Shown here piece by piece: positions 22,621 through 30,505 of a DNA stretch of 35,467 nt (position 1 is its first letter; each line of letters begins with the position of its first letter). The notes beneath the pieces were generated by a model. That model saw nothing but the letters and a program-made list of their open reading frames with translations. It ran no database searches and was not told the origin of the DNA. The stretch covers positions 1 to 35,467 of the forward strand of contig JAFYYP010000043.1 in NCBI GenBank assembly GCA_017557505.1. The letters are read 5' to 3'. Origin of the DNA: Bacillota bacterium (lineage in GTDB: Bacteria; Bacillota; Clostridia; Peptostreptococcales; Anaerovoracaceae). The translations under genes were made by a program, and so were the position numbers.

Positions 22621-23907
22621 ATGTTAGATATCAAGTTTGTAAGAGCGAACCCCGAGGCGGTCAAAGAGAACATCCGCAAGAAGTTCCAGGATGAAAAGCT
22701 GCCCATGGTCGACGAAGTCATCGCGATGGACGAAGAGCTCAGAGCCGCCAAGACGAGAGGCGACGAACTGAGAGCCAACCGCAACGCCGTGTCCAAGCAG
22801 ATCGGCCAGCTCATGAAGGCCGGCAAGAAGGACGAGGCGGAAGAGGCCAAGAAGCAGGTCACCGAGATGGCAGACGAGCTGGCAGCCCTCGAAAAGAAGG
22901 AAGAAGAGCTGCAGGCCGAGATCACGCAGCGCATGATGGTCATCCCGCAGATGATCGACGATTCCGTGCCCATCGGCAAGGACGATTCCGAGAACGTCGA
23001 ACTCGAACGCTTCGGCGAGCCGGTCGTGCCCGAATGGGAAGTGCCGTACCACATCGACATCATGGAGATGTTCAACGGCGTGGATCTCGACAGCGCGCGC
23101 AGAACGTCCGGCAACGGCTTCTACTATCTGAAGGGCGACATCGCCAGACTGCACTCCAGCATCCTGTCCTATGCCCGCGACTTCATGATCAACAAGGGAT
23201 TCGAATACTTCATTCCTCCGTTCATGATCCACGGCGACGTCGTGAAGGGCGTCATGAGCTTCAAGGAAATGGAGAACATGATGTACAAGATCGAGGGGGA
23301 AGACCTGTACCTGATCGGTACGTCCGAACACTCCATGGTCGGCCGCTACATCGGTCAGATGCTCGAAAAGGATCAGCTGCCCCAGGCGCTGACCAGCTAC
23401 AGCCCCTGCTTCCGCAAGGAAGTCGGCGCGCACGGCATCGAGGAGAGAGGCGTGTACCGCATCCACCAGTTCGAGAAGCAGGAGATGGTCGTCATCTGCG
23501 AACCTGAGGATTCCCCGATGTGGTTCGATAAGCTCTGGAACAACACCGTCGAGTTCTTCCGCAGCCTGGATATCCCTGTACGCACGCTCGAGTGCTGCTC
23601 CGGCGACCTGGCAGACCTGAAGGTCAAGTCCCTGGACGTCGAAGCGTGGTCTCCGCGCCAGCAGAAGTACTTCGAGGTCGGCAGCTGCTCCAACCTGGGT
23701 GACGCGCAGGCCAGAAGACTGGGCATCCGCGTACGCGACAAGGAGAACGGCAACTACTTCGCTCACACGCTGAACAACACCGTCGTCGCGCCTCCCAGAA
23801 TGCTCATCGCGTTCCTGGAGAACCACTACAGACCCGACGGCACGGTCATCATTCCCGAAAAGCTGCAGCCCTACATGGGCGGTCAGAAACTGCTGACCAG
23901 AAAGTAA
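22621..23907 (+). CDS. serS: Seryl-tRNA synthetase
   Basis: 428 residues, standard length. The N-terminal antiparallel coiled-coil arm (about 28-105) contacts tRNA-Ser; the class II catalytic domain follows. Motif 2 is unusual: FRKEVGAHGIEERGVYRIHQ followed by FEK, where most bacterial enzymes have an FR.EAGSAGRDTRG.IR.HQF pattern. Motif 3 reads APPRMLIAFLENHYR in place of the common GRTLVAILENYQ. Both variants lean toward forms I associate with archaeal-type members of the same fold. It charges tRNA-Ser, and tRNA-Sec if present, in the cytosol. AAGGAGG precedes the ATG. No T-box is visible in the 61-base gap upstream. Confidence 0.92.
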   Translation: MLDIKFVRANPEAVKENIRKKFQDEKLPMVDEVIAMDEELRAAKTRGDELRANRNAVSKQIGQLMKAGKKDEAEEAKKQVTEMADELAALEKKEEELQAEITQRMMVIPQMIDDSVPIGKDDSENVELERFGEPVVPEWEVPYHIDIMEMFNGVDLDSARRTSGNGFYYLKGDIARLHSSILSYARDFMINKGFEYFIPPFMIHGDVVKGVMSFKEMENMMYKIEGEDLYLIGTSEHSMVGRYIGQMLEKDQLPQALTSYSPCFRKEVGAHGIEERGVYRIHQFEKQEMVVICEPEDSPMWFDKLWNNTVEFFRSLDIPVRTLECCSGDLADLKVKSLDVEAWSPRQQKYFEVGSCSNLGDAQARRLGIRVRDKENGNYFAHTLNNTVVAPPRMLIAFLENHYRPDGTVIIPEKLQPYMGGQKLLTRK

Positions 23908-23922
23908 GGCAGGCGGAAAGCC

Positions 23923-24831
23923 ATGTATAAGAACTTCGTCGAGCTGCTGGAAGCCAATCCGGTAGCCGGCAACAAGAAGGTGGCTGCGATCTGCGCCCAT
24001 GAGGACCACGTGATCGAAGCCATGATAGACGTGCATCAGCGCTACGACGTGCAGCCGACGCTGATCGGCCACGAGGACGAGATCCACATGCTGCTGGCAA
24101 AGCACAACTGCTTCGAGCAGTTCCGGATCATCCCGGCTGCAACGGACGAACAGGCGGTGCAGATCGCGATCGGCCTCGTCAAGGCCGGGGACTGCGACGT
24201 GCTCTTCAAGGGGCTCATCCAGACCGGCACGATGATGCGCGCCATCGTCAACCACGAGACGGGCATCTGCGAACGCGGGGTCATGAGCCACGTGGCGCTC
24301 ATGGAAGTGCCGGGGCTCAACCGGCTTTTAGCCGTGACCGACGCGGCGCTGCTCACGTATCCGGACGTAGAAAAGAAGATGGAAGAGGTGCGCAACGCGG
24401 TCAACCTGATGCACGCCATCGGCGTGCCCTGGCCGAAAGTTGCCCTGCTGGCCTGCGTCGAGGAGACGAATCCGAAGATGCCGGCCTGCGTGGACGCGGC
24501 GGAGATCAAGAAGCGCTGGGAGAAGGGCGAGATGCCCATGTGCATCGTGGAAGGCCCGATCTCGTACGACCTGGCCATGGTGCCGCAGGCGGCCGTTACG
24601 AAACGCTACATGAGTCCTGTCGCGGGCCAGGCGGACATTCTCGTCGCGCCGGACATCCAGGCGGGCAACCTGATGGTCAAGACCCTGATGTGCACGGCGA
24701 ACGCGGTGCTCGCGGGGCTGGTCATCGGCGCGAGCGTGCCCGTCATCCTGACGAGCCGTTCGGCTCCCGTCGTGGATAAATCGCTTTCCATCGCCATCGC
24801 GGCGGCGCTCGATCCCGCAGTGCTGCGCTAG
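23923..24831 (+). CDS. Phosphate butyryl/acetyltransferase family protein
   Basis: 302 residues, the length of phosphotransbutyrylase (Ptb). Family features include DVLFKGLIQTGTMMRAIVN, the following GVMSHVALMEVPG, and the C-terminal ADILVAPDIQAGNLMVKTL and GASVPVILTSRS segments. The reaction exchanges CoA for phosphate on butyryl-CoA or acetyl-CoA, giving the acyl phosphate used by an acyl kinase to make ATP. In a lysine fermenter this would suit the butyrate branch, but no kinase gene adjoins it. It follows serS by 15 bases with a weak ribosome site, so translation may depend partly on coupling. Confidence 0.85.
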   Translation: MYKNFVELLEANPVAGNKKVAAICAHEDHVIEAMIDVHQRYDVQPTLIGHEDEIHMLLAKHNCFEQFRIIPAATDEQAVQIAIGLVKAGDCDVLFKGLIQTGTMMRAIVNHETGICERGVMSHVALMEVPGLNRLLAVTDAALLTYPDVEKKMEEVRNAVNLMHAIGVPWPKVALLACVEETNPKMPACVDAAEIKKRWEKGEMPMCIVEGPISYDLAMVPQAAVTKRYMSPVAGQADILVAPDIQAGNLMVKTLMCTANAVLAGLVIGASVPVILTSRSAPVVDKSLSIAIAAALDPAVLR

Positions 24832-24839
24832 GAGGATCC

Positions 24840-25481
24840 ATGACTGTAAAGATCACACCTGCCGATAAGGTGTACAACTACATCAAGGAGCAGATCGTCA
24901 CCCGCAGGCTCTACCCGGGCAACCGCATCATCGAAGAGGACGTTGCGGAGGCTCTCGGGGTCAGTCGCACGCCCATCCGGGCGGCTCTGTCGCGCCTGGC
25001 GAACGTCGGCCTCGTGGAGCAGATCCCCAACCGGGGCAGCTACGTCTCGAAGCCGTCGGAAGAGGACTTCCGCAGCGTGTTCGAGGCGCGCAAGCTCCTG
25101 GAGACTGAAGCGTTCCGCAAGGCGCTGCACGCGCATACGGAAGGCACTGTCGAGCTGCTGAAAGAGAACCTTGCGAAGCAGGAGGCGCTGGAGGCCCGCT
25201 TCGATCTGAACGAATACGTCTCGCTCAACCGCACGTTCCACCTGCTGCTCACCCGCGACGCCGGCAACCCCTATTACGAGAAGTATCTCGACGAACTGTA
25301 CAACAAGCTCTCGACCTATCTTCTGTTCTGGGACACGTCCGCGGACAACAGCCGTTCGCTGGTACTTCATAAGCGCATGTTCGAAGCGTTCTGCGCAAAG
25401 GATGAGGAAGCCGGCATTGCAGCCTTGCTCGACGACATCGGGCTAGGCGAAGGCGACATCAAGAAATCCAGAGGCCTGTAA
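24840..25481 (+). CDS. GntR-family transcriptional regulator, FadR/FCD type
   Basis: 213 residues: an N-terminal winged helix-turn-helix with IIEEDVAEALGVSRTPIRAA (about 30-50) and a wing ending NRGSYVSKPS, then an all-helical FCD ligand domain from about residue 75. FCD regulators respond to organic or amino acids and normally control adjacent genes. It lies 8 bases after the Ptb-like gene behind AGGAGG. A perfect palindrome of the GntR type lies in the next intergenic region (25543-25552), in front of the racemase-like and alanine dehydrogenase genes, which are its likely targets. Confidence 0.9.
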   Translation: MTVKITPADKVYNYIKEQIVTRRLYPGNRIIEEDVAEALGVSRTPIRAALSRLANVGLVEQIPNRGSYVSKPSEEDFRSVFEARKLLETEAFRKALHAHTEGTVELLKENLAKQEALEARFDLNEYVSLNRTFHLLLTRDAGNPYYEKYLDELYNKLSTYLLFWDTSADNSRSLVLHKRMFEAFCAKDEEAGIAALLDDIGLGEGDIKKSRGL

Positions 25482-25489
25482 GGACTTAC

Positions 25490-25518
25490 AGCCCGTCGCA
25501 TCTACGGCGGGCTTTTTT
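25490..25518 (+). terminator. Intrinsic terminator
   Basis: Stem AGCCCGTCG/CGGCGGGCT (25490-25498/25505-25513, one G-T pair) followed by a six-T run ends the serS-ptb-gntR transcript. Confidence 0.88.
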
Positions 25519-25542
25519 GTACCCTTTTGGACGAGTCGCAAT

Positions 25543-25552
25543 TTGTATACAA
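25543..25552. promoter_or_regulatory. GntR-type operator palindrome
   Basis: TTGTATACAA is a perfect 10-bp palindrome with the GT...AC core favoured by FadR/FCD-type GntR proteins. A second imperfect copy, TTGTATTAAT, follows at 25555-25564. Both lie directly upstream of the promoter at 25568. Confidence 0.65.
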
Positions 25553-25567
25553 TTTTGTATTAATTTC

Positions 25568-25596
25568 TTGACTTTGCCCGTCCCGTGCTTCATCAT
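25568..25596 (+). promoter_or_regulatory. Promoter of the racemase/ald operon
   Basis: TTGACT (25568-25573), 17 bases, CATCAT (25591-25596). The -35 is near consensus and the -10 weak (4 of 6). Transcription would start near 25603, just before the AGAGGAGG site. Confidence 0.6.
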
Positions 25597-25634
25597 TAAA
25601 AGTGAGAGGAAAGAATATAAGAGGAGGTAAACAT

Positions 25635-26366
25635 ATGGAAATCGTGAAAATACCCAAGATCGGGATCCTTCGCTGGGAATCCGGACACGTCCCCGAAGGA
25701 TTGATGCAGCTGGAGCGGATGAACGGCAACAGCACGAATCCTGACTCCTATCCGTTTCCGGTCAAAATGGTGGAGGTGAAAGGAGCCAACACCGAGACCG
25801 TCATCATTCATCCCAGCCGCGAAGTGCTGGCCCGCATGATCGATACCGTCAAAGAGATGGAGAAAGAGGGCATCTGCGCGGTCACGACGAGCTGCGGCTT
25901 CAACGCGGTGTTCCAGAAAGAGCTGTCCGAAGCGGTGGACATCCCCGTGTTCACGTCGTCCATCCTGCAGGTCCCGTTCGCGCAGGCCATCATCGGCAAA
26001 GACGAGGAAGTGGGGATCATCACGGCGAATAAGGCTTCGCTGACCCGCGAGCACATGCGCGCCTGCAACATCACGGACGAGCACAACGTCTATGTCGTCG
26101 GCCTCGAAGACTGCAAGGAATGGCGCAAGATCTTCGACGAACCGGACAATCCGTTCGACATGGAAGCCGTCTCCAAGGAGATCCTCAGCGCGGTCGAAAA
26201 GGGCTTCGAAGAACACCCCAAAACGGCCATCATCGTTCTGGAGTGCACGGACCTGCCGCCGTACGCGCAGCAGATCCGCGAGAAGTTCGGCGTACCCGTG
26301 TTCGACATCAATTCCATGATCGGCTACGTCGCGATGTCGATCGGCCAGATCAAACTGTACGATTAA
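25635..26366 (+). CDS. Aspartate/glutamate racemase superfamily protein
   Basis: 243 residues, starting at 25635 behind AAGAGGAGGTAAACAT; an earlier in-frame ATG at 25602 lies in the leader. The two catalytic-type cysteines of the cofactor-independent racemase fold are present: Cys87 in AVTTSCGFNA and Cys204 in IIVLECTDLPPY. This supports a two-base proton-transfer racemase or a related Asp/Glu/hydantoin-type enzyme. It lies 18 bases ahead of alanine dehydrogenase, so it may convert a D- or L-amino acid for that pathway. The substrate cannot be read from the sequence. Confidence 0.8.
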   Translation: MEIVKIPKIGILRWESGHVPEGLMQLERMNGNSTNPDSYPFPVKMVEVKGANTETVIIHPSREVLARMIDTVKEMEKEGICAVTTSCGFNAVFQKELSEAVDIPVFTSSILQVPFAQAIIGKDEEVGIITANKASLTREHMRACNITDEHNVYVVGLEDCKEWRKIFDEPDNPFDMEAVSKEILSAVEKGFEEHPKTAIIVLECTDLPPYAQQIREKFGVPVFDINSMIGYVAMSIGQIKLYD

Positions 26367-26384
26367 TGACGAAAGGAGAACATT

Positions 26385-27500
26385 ATGGTTATCGGCGTAT
26401 TAAAGGAAATCAAGCCCAATGAATACAGAGTGGCGGCCATCCCCGCGACGGTCAAGGAGATCGTGGCCCACGGCCATACTGTCTACGTCCAGAGCGGCGC
26501 AGGCGTAGGCTCCGGCTACAGCGACGAGGAATACGAAGCTGCCGGCGCCATCGTGGCCGACAAGGACACCGTTTGGGAGAAGTCCCAGCTGTACTACAAG
26601 GTCAAGGAGTTCTTCCCCGAAGAATTCAAGTGGATCAAGGAAGACAAGATCATCTTCACCTACATCCATTCCAACGCGCATCCCGCAGAGACCGACGTAC
26701 TGCTCGATTCCAAGTGCACGGCCATCGCCTACGAGGACATCCCCGACAAGAACGGCATCTTCCCGCTGCTGCGTCCGATGTCCGAGATCGCAGGCAAGGG
26801 CGGCTTTATCGCAGCGCTCAACTTCATGCAGACCATCCACGGCGGCCCGGGCAAACTGCTGTGCAACGTGGCAGGCGTGCCGACTCCGATCATCACCTGC
26901 CTCGGCTGCGGCAACATCGGCACCGCCATCGCGGAAATGGCCAGTGCCTGGGGCCTGGACGTCCGCGTCCTCGACATCAACATCGACGTGATGCTCGAAG
27001 CGAAGAAGCACCTGCCCAACGTCCAGTTCATGTTCTCCAACCGCGAGAACCTCGAGAGATGCTTAAAGGAGACCGACGTGCTCTTCAACGGCACGCAGTG
27101 GGCGAAGGAACGCACGGACCACATCGTATACAGAGAAGACGTCCGCCTGATGAAGAAGGGCGCAATGATCGTGGACGTGGCCTGCGACGACCACGGAGCG
27201 ATCGAGACCACCGAGAGCACCACGCACACCGATCCGGTCTACTTCGAGGAAGGCATCATGCACTACTGCGTGGACAACATCCCGGCCGCCTTCGCGCAGA
27301 CCGCTTCCGTGACCCTGGCCAACGCCACGCTGCCCATGCTGCTGGCGATCGCCGACAAGGGCGTGAAGAAGGCCATTGAAGACGACCAGTATCTGCGCGC
27401 AGGCCTCACCTGCTGGGGCGGCTACCTGACCCTGAAGGAGACGGCTTTAAAGCAGAACAGACCCTGGACCGACGCGAACGAACTGATCAAGACCTGGTAA
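26385..27500 (+). CDS. ald: Alanine dehydrogenase family protein
   Basis: 371 residues, the usual length. Key positions of the family are in place: Arg15 (NEYRVAAIPA), Lys74 (YKVKEFFPEE), His95 (FTYIHSNAHP), a nucleotide-binding LGCGNIGTAIAEM (about 173-185), an Asp after VDVA (VDVACDDHG, 264-271) and HYCVDNIPAAFAQTAS. The family oxidatively deaminates L-alanine to pyruvate and ammonia with NAD+. GCGNIG in place of the usual GAGVVG, and CDDHG in place of the IDQGG loop, set it apart from the best-known members, so another small amino acid is possible. AAAGGAGAACATT precedes the ATG. Confidence 0.8.
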   Translation: MVIGVLKEIKPNEYRVAAIPATVKEIVAHGHTVYVQSGAGVGSGYSDEEYEAAGAIVADKDTVWEKSQLYYKVKEFFPEEFKWIKEDKIIFTYIHSNAHPAETDVLLDSKCTAIAYEDIPDKNGIFPLLRPMSEIAGKGGFIAALNFMQTIHGGPGKLLCNVAGVPTPIITCLGCGNIGTAIAEMASAWGLDVRVLDINIDVMLEAKKHLPNVQFMFSNRENLERCLKETDVLFNGTQWAKERTDHIVYREDVRLMKKGAMIVDVACDDHGAIETTESTTHTDPVYFEEGIMHYCVDNIPAAFAQTASVTLANATLPMLLAIADKGVKKAIEDDQYLRAGLTCWGGYLTLKETALKQNRPWTDANELIKTW

Positions 27501-27517
27501 AAGGCTGAAACACAGTA

Positions 27518-27551
27518 CCGGGGGCGCGCATCGCACGCCCCCGGCTTTTTT
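27518..27551 (+). terminator. Intrinsic terminator after ald
   Basis: A 9-bp G+C-only stem CCGGGGGCG/CGCCCCCGG (27518-27526/27536-27544) is followed by C and TTTTTT. Confidence 0.92.
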
Positions 27552-27552
27552 A

Positions 27553-27561
27553 TGCTATAAT
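27553..27561 (+). promoter_or_regulatory. Extended -10 promoter directly at the next start codon
   Basis: TGCTATAAT (27553-27561) is a consensus extended -10. The expected +1, about 7 bases on, is the A of the ATG at 27568, so the message would be leaderless. No -35 is visible, which an extended -10 can tolerate. Confidence 0.65.
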
Positions 27562-27567
27562 ACCCGT

Positions 27568-28020
27568 ATGAAATACCGCTGGATCTGGCTGTTTCCGGCC
27601 GTCTACTTTCCCTATCATTTCCTGATCGCCATGCGCATGCTGCGCAGCGGCAAGTTTGGCATGATGTACGAGAACGCGGCGCCTCCGGTGCTCGTCTCTT
27701 CGGGCATCGTGTGGCTGTGCGGAATGATCACGGCTATCGCGTGGGTCGCGATCTCTTTGCAGGAAAGGGATCCGGCGAAGGTCATGACGAGGACAGGCCG
27801 CATCGCGTTCTTCGCGCAGATCCCGGCTTACCTGGTCTATTTCCAGGCCTGTTTTATCTTTCCGTTCACGATCATGACCATCCCCATCAAAACGTTCTAC
27901 CTTCCCGTCTGCGGCCTGGCGCTCGTGCCTATCATTCTCTGCGCCGTCGCGGCTCTGGCAGCCCGCCGCAGGGAGAAGACGCAGACCATGCAGCAGGAGG
28001 ATCCCCATGCGCCTGAATAA
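27568..28020 (+). CDS. Small hydrophobic membrane protein, function unknown
   Basis: 150 residues with four likely transmembrane helices (about 5-23, 41-62, 79-103, 111-132) and a charged C-terminal tail (RRREKTQTMQQED). I recognise no family. There is no ribosome binding site before the ATG, and the preceding bases are a -10 box instead, so translation is probably leaderless. Its last 14 bases overlap the pseudouridine synthase gene, whose AGGAGG lies inside this coding region, so it acts as a translational lead-in for that gene. Confidence 0.75.
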   Translation: MKYRWIWLFPAVYFPYHFLIAMRMLRSGKFGMMYENAAPPVLVSSGIVWLCGMITAIAWVAISLQERDPAKVMTRTGRIAFFAQIPAYLVYFQACFIFPFTIMTIPIKTFYLPVCGLALVPIILCAVAALAARRREKTQTMQQEDPHAPE

Positions 28021-28714
28021 ATACATCGCCCAATCCGGCATCTGTTCCAGAAGAAAAGCGGACGAACTCACCCTCGCGGGAAAAGTGAAGATCAACGGAG
28101 CCGTTTGCAAGACGCCCGGCTACGACGTGGCCGAGGGCGATACCGTCGTCGTGGACGGAAAGCCCGTCGAAGCGCCGGAAAAGCCCGTGTATTACGCGCT
28201 CAATAAGCCTGCCGGCTTCATCACGACGACTTCGGACGAGAAAGACAGGCCGACGGTGCTGTCGCTCCTGACCGACGTTACGGCGCGGGTCTATCCCGTC
28301 GGACGTCTCGACGGCGCGACGAGAGGCCTGCTGCTCCTGACGAACGACGGAGACCTTTCGTATCACGTCTCCCATCCGTCCCAGAAGGTCTGGAAGACGT
28401 ATCTGGCAACGGTCGCGGGCTATCTGACCAAAGAAGAGCTGTGGGCGCTGCGCAACGGCGTCGACATCGGCGACAAGAAAAAGACGGCCTCCGCCTACGT
28501 GACCGTCAAGAAAGAAAAGAGCAACATGACCGTGCTCGAGATCAAGATCTGCGAAGGGCGCAACCGCCAGGTGCGGCGCATGTGCAAGGCCGTCGGTCAC
28601 ACCGTACTCGACCTGCAGCGCACGGCGATCGGAGAGATCAAGCTCGGAAGACTGCACGAGGGCACGTACCGCAGGCTCACGCAGCAGGAGATCGAATACC
28701 TGAAGAACTGTTAG
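28007..28714 (+). CDS. RsuA/RluB family pseudouridine synthase
   Basis: 235 residues. An N-terminal S4 RNA-binding domain (1-45, MRLNKYIAQSGICSRRKADE) is followed by the catalytic domain with KPAGFITTTSD and GRLDGATRGLLLLTNDGDL, in which Asp102 is the catalytic Asp. The family usually has GRLDxxTxGLLLLTNDG, so the motif is intact. RNRQVRRMCKAVGH-type sequence (EGRNRQVRRMCKAVGH) follows. These enzymes isomerise specific uridines in 16S or 23S rRNA; RluB is the commonest in Firmicutes, but the target cannot be fixed here. AGGAGGATCCCC precedes the ATG. Confidence 0.92.
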   Translation: MRLNKYIAQSGICSRRKADELTLAGKVKINGAVCKTPGYDVAEGDTVVVDGKPVEAPEKPVYYALNKPAGFITTTSDEKDRPTVLSLLTDVTARVYPVGRLDGATRGLLLLTNDGDLSYHVSHPSQKVWKTYLATVAGYLTKEELWALRNGVDIGDKKKTASAYVTVKKEKSNMTVLEIKICEGRNRQVRRMCKAVGHTVLDLQRTAIGEIKLGRLHEGTYRRLTQQEIEYLKNC

Positions 28715-28722
28715 AAACGCAA

Positions 28723-28753
28723 AACTCCCGGCCGGACGGCCGGGAGTTCTTTT
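28723..28753. terminator. Terminator between convergent genes
   Basis: An 11-bp perfect stem AACTCCCGGCC/GGCCGGGAGTT (28723-28733/28738-28748) is followed by CTTTTT on the + strand. It also lies just past the stop of the leftward kal gene. Confidence 0.9.
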
Positions 28754-28766
28754 TAGGGTCAATGCC

Positions 28767-29156
28767 TTACTTTCTCTTGCATTCCTTCGGGGTGACGCAG
28801 GTGCCGGAAGCTCTGCATACTACGATGGGCTCTTCGAGGAAGTCTGCCGCGGAAGCGGAGATGTCCTTGCGGGAAACGACGACCTTGCGGGCTTCGAAGA
28901 CCATGTGGCGGGACGTGTTGCCGATCTTGTCGATCTCACCGTAAGCTTCGATGTAGTCGCCGGCATAGGTGGGCGCCAGGAACTCCACGTTGTCGTATGC
29001 GCAGAACAGACCTTCGTCGCCGTCCAGCTTGATGAGCAGCTCGGTCGCGACGTCGCCGAATAGGTGCACCATGTGCGCGCCGTCGACGAGTTCGCCGCCG
29101 TAATGGGCATCCTTAGCGGACATTCTGAGTCTGATCGTAGATGTGATCTTTTCCAT
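28767..29156 (-). CDS. kal: 3-aminobutyryl-CoA ammonia-lyase
   Basis: 129 residues, hotdog fold, from the ATG whose reverse-strand leader reads AAGGAGGATTTACAA. Earlier in-frame ATGs have no such site. The central [20 protein letters not shown] and [20 protein letters not shown] segments and [18 protein letters not shown] match Kal of the lysine fermentation pathway. It removes ammonia from L-3-aminobutyryl-CoA to give crotonyl-CoA. The gene runs opposite to the rest of the lysine cluster and shares the intergenic control region 29157-29399 with kdd. Confidence 0.9.
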   Translation of the reverse strand: MEKITSTIRLRMSAKDAHYGGELVDGAHMVHLFGDVATELLIKLDGDEGLFCAYDNVEFLAPTYAGDYIEAYGEIDKIGNTSRHMVFEARKVVVSRKDISASAADFLEEPIVVCRASGTCVTPKECKRK

Positions 29157-29241
29157 TTGTAAATCCTCCTTGTATTGAACAAATAAACGTTTATAACAAT
29201 TCCGCTGGCGATCCAACAAACCAGCCGGATGCGCCATAGAT

Positions 29242-29309
29242 AGTATACAGCATTTTGTGAAAAAAAACACAATTCCATTTACTTTTCGCCAAAAAATTGG
29301 TACTATACT
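29242..29309. promoter_or_regulatory. Divergent promoter region between kal and kdd
   Basis: On the - strand, TTGTGT (complement of 29267-29272) lies 19 bases from TATACT (complement of 29242-29247) and would drive kal. On the + strand, TATACT at 29304-29309 is the likely -10 for kdd, with no convincing -35, suggesting an activator. An A-rich tract (29260-29267) lies between. Confidence 0.45.
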
Positions 29310-29316
29310 ATGAGGA

Positions 29317-29366
29317 TAGACTAGGTGAAGTGGGCGCATTCTGCCCACCCCATAACATACAGTCTA
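29317..29366 (+). promoter_or_regulatory. Structured 5' leader of kdd
   Basis: Hairpin GTGGGC/GCCCAC (29330-29335/29343-29348) is enclosed by a second pairing TAGACT/AGTCTA (29317-29322/29361-29366). It fits no riboswitch family I know, and no terminator follows. Confidence 0.45.
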
Positions 29367-29399
29367 ACGGTTCAGTTTATTATAAGGAGGACAAAAGCT

Positions 29400-30467
29400 A
29401 TGCAGAAACATGCACCGAATCCGTACGGTACTTACAGAGTCATCTCCCCCAAGGGAGTGCTCCCCCAGCCGGCGGATGTTATCGACAACGACATGGAGAT
29501 CTGGGACAACGAAGTTCTGATCGACGTTCAGACCCTGAACATCGACTCCGCATCCTTCACCGAGATCGTTAAGCGCGTACTCGGCAAGAAGCCCGCGGAA
29601 GTCACCACCCAGGAAGAAATGGATGCTATCGGCGCGAAGATGAAGGAGATCGTCGCACACGCCGGTAAGCACAAGAACCCCTGGACCGGTTCCGGCGGCA
29701 TGCTGATGGGCACCATCGAGCAGGTCGGCGAGAACTACAAGGGCGACCTGAAGGTCGGCGACAAGATCGCGACCCTCGTATCTCTGTCCCTCACCCCGCT
29801 GAGAATCGACGAGATCATCGCCATGAGACCGGCCATCGACCAGGTCGACATCAAGGGTAAGGCCATCCTGTTCCAGTCCGGCATCTATGCAAAGCTGCCC
29901 GACGATATGCCCGCAGGCACCGCGCTGTCCGCTCTGGACGTCGCAGGCGCTCCCGCGCAGGCAGCCCGTCTGGTCCAGTCCGGCCAGAAGGTCCTGGTCA
30001 TCGGCGGTGGTGGCAAGTCCGGTCTGCTGTGCCTGTATGAAGCGAAGAAGAGAGCCGGCGTCACCGGTCTCGTCGTCTGCGCTGCAGGTTCCCAGAAGTC
30101 CGAAGACAGAGCAAGAGCTCTGGATCTGGCTGACGAATACTTCCACATGGATGCGACCGATGCAGTCGGCATGTACGAGAAGGCCATGGAACTGACCAAC
30201 GGCGAACTGTTCGACATCGTCATCAACTGCGTTTCCATCGAGAACACCGAAATGGCTTCCATCCTGTGCACCAAGGATCTGGGCACTGTTTACTTCTTCT
30301 CCATGGCCACCAGCTTCACCAAGGCTGCCCTGGGCGCTGAAGGCGTAGGCAAGGACGTCACCATGATCATGGGCAACGGCTATGCAAAGGGCCACGCCGA
30401 GATCACTCTGCAGGTGCTGAGAGAACACGAAGGCATCCGCAAGCTGTTCGAGGAAATGTACGCATAA
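29400..30467 (+). CDS. kdd: L-erythro-3,5-diaminohexanoate dehydrogenase
   Basis: 355 residues from the ATG at 29400 (TAAGGAGGACAAAAGCT upstream). The N-terminus HAPNPYGTYRVISPKGVLPQ and the nucleotide-binding VLVIGGGGKSGLLCLYEA (GGGG near 202-205) match Kdd, an NAD(P)-dependent enzyme. It oxidatively deaminates 3,5-diaminohexanoate to 5-amino-3-oxohexanoate, the third step of lysine fermentation. The usual partner Kce, which cleaves that product with acetyl-CoA, is not in the window. Codon use is strongly biased (frequent AGA for Arg), like kamA, which suggests high expression. Confidence 0.93.
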   Translation: MQKHAPNPYGTYRVISPKGVLPQPADVIDNDMEIWDNEVLIDVQTLNIDSASFTEIVKRVLGKKPAEVTTQEEMDAIGAKMKEIVAHAGKHKNPWTGSGGMLMGTIEQVGENYKGDLKVGDKIATLVSLSLTPLRIDEIIAMRPAIDQVDIKGKAILFQSGIYAKLPDDMPAGTALSALDVAGAPAQAARLVQSGQKVLVIGGGGKSGLLCLYEAKKRAGVTGLVVCAAGSQKSEDRARALDLADEYFHMDATDAVGMYEKAMELTNGELFDIVINCVSIENTEMASILCTKDLGTVYFFSMATSFTKAALGAEGVGKDVTMIMGNGYAKGHAEITLQVLREHEGIRKLFEEMYA

Positions 30468-30505
30468 TTTTTAGCAAACGCACATAGAATAAGGAGAAAA
30501 TTTTT

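Noticed and set aside
22624-24291. A 555-residue - strand frame across serS and the Ptb-like gene
   Set aside because: Crosses two real genes on the other strand; composition is that of an antisense shadow.
29317-29366. A lysine riboswitch in front of kdd
   Set aside because: The two short stems do not show the multi-helix lysine-element consensus, and no terminator follows.
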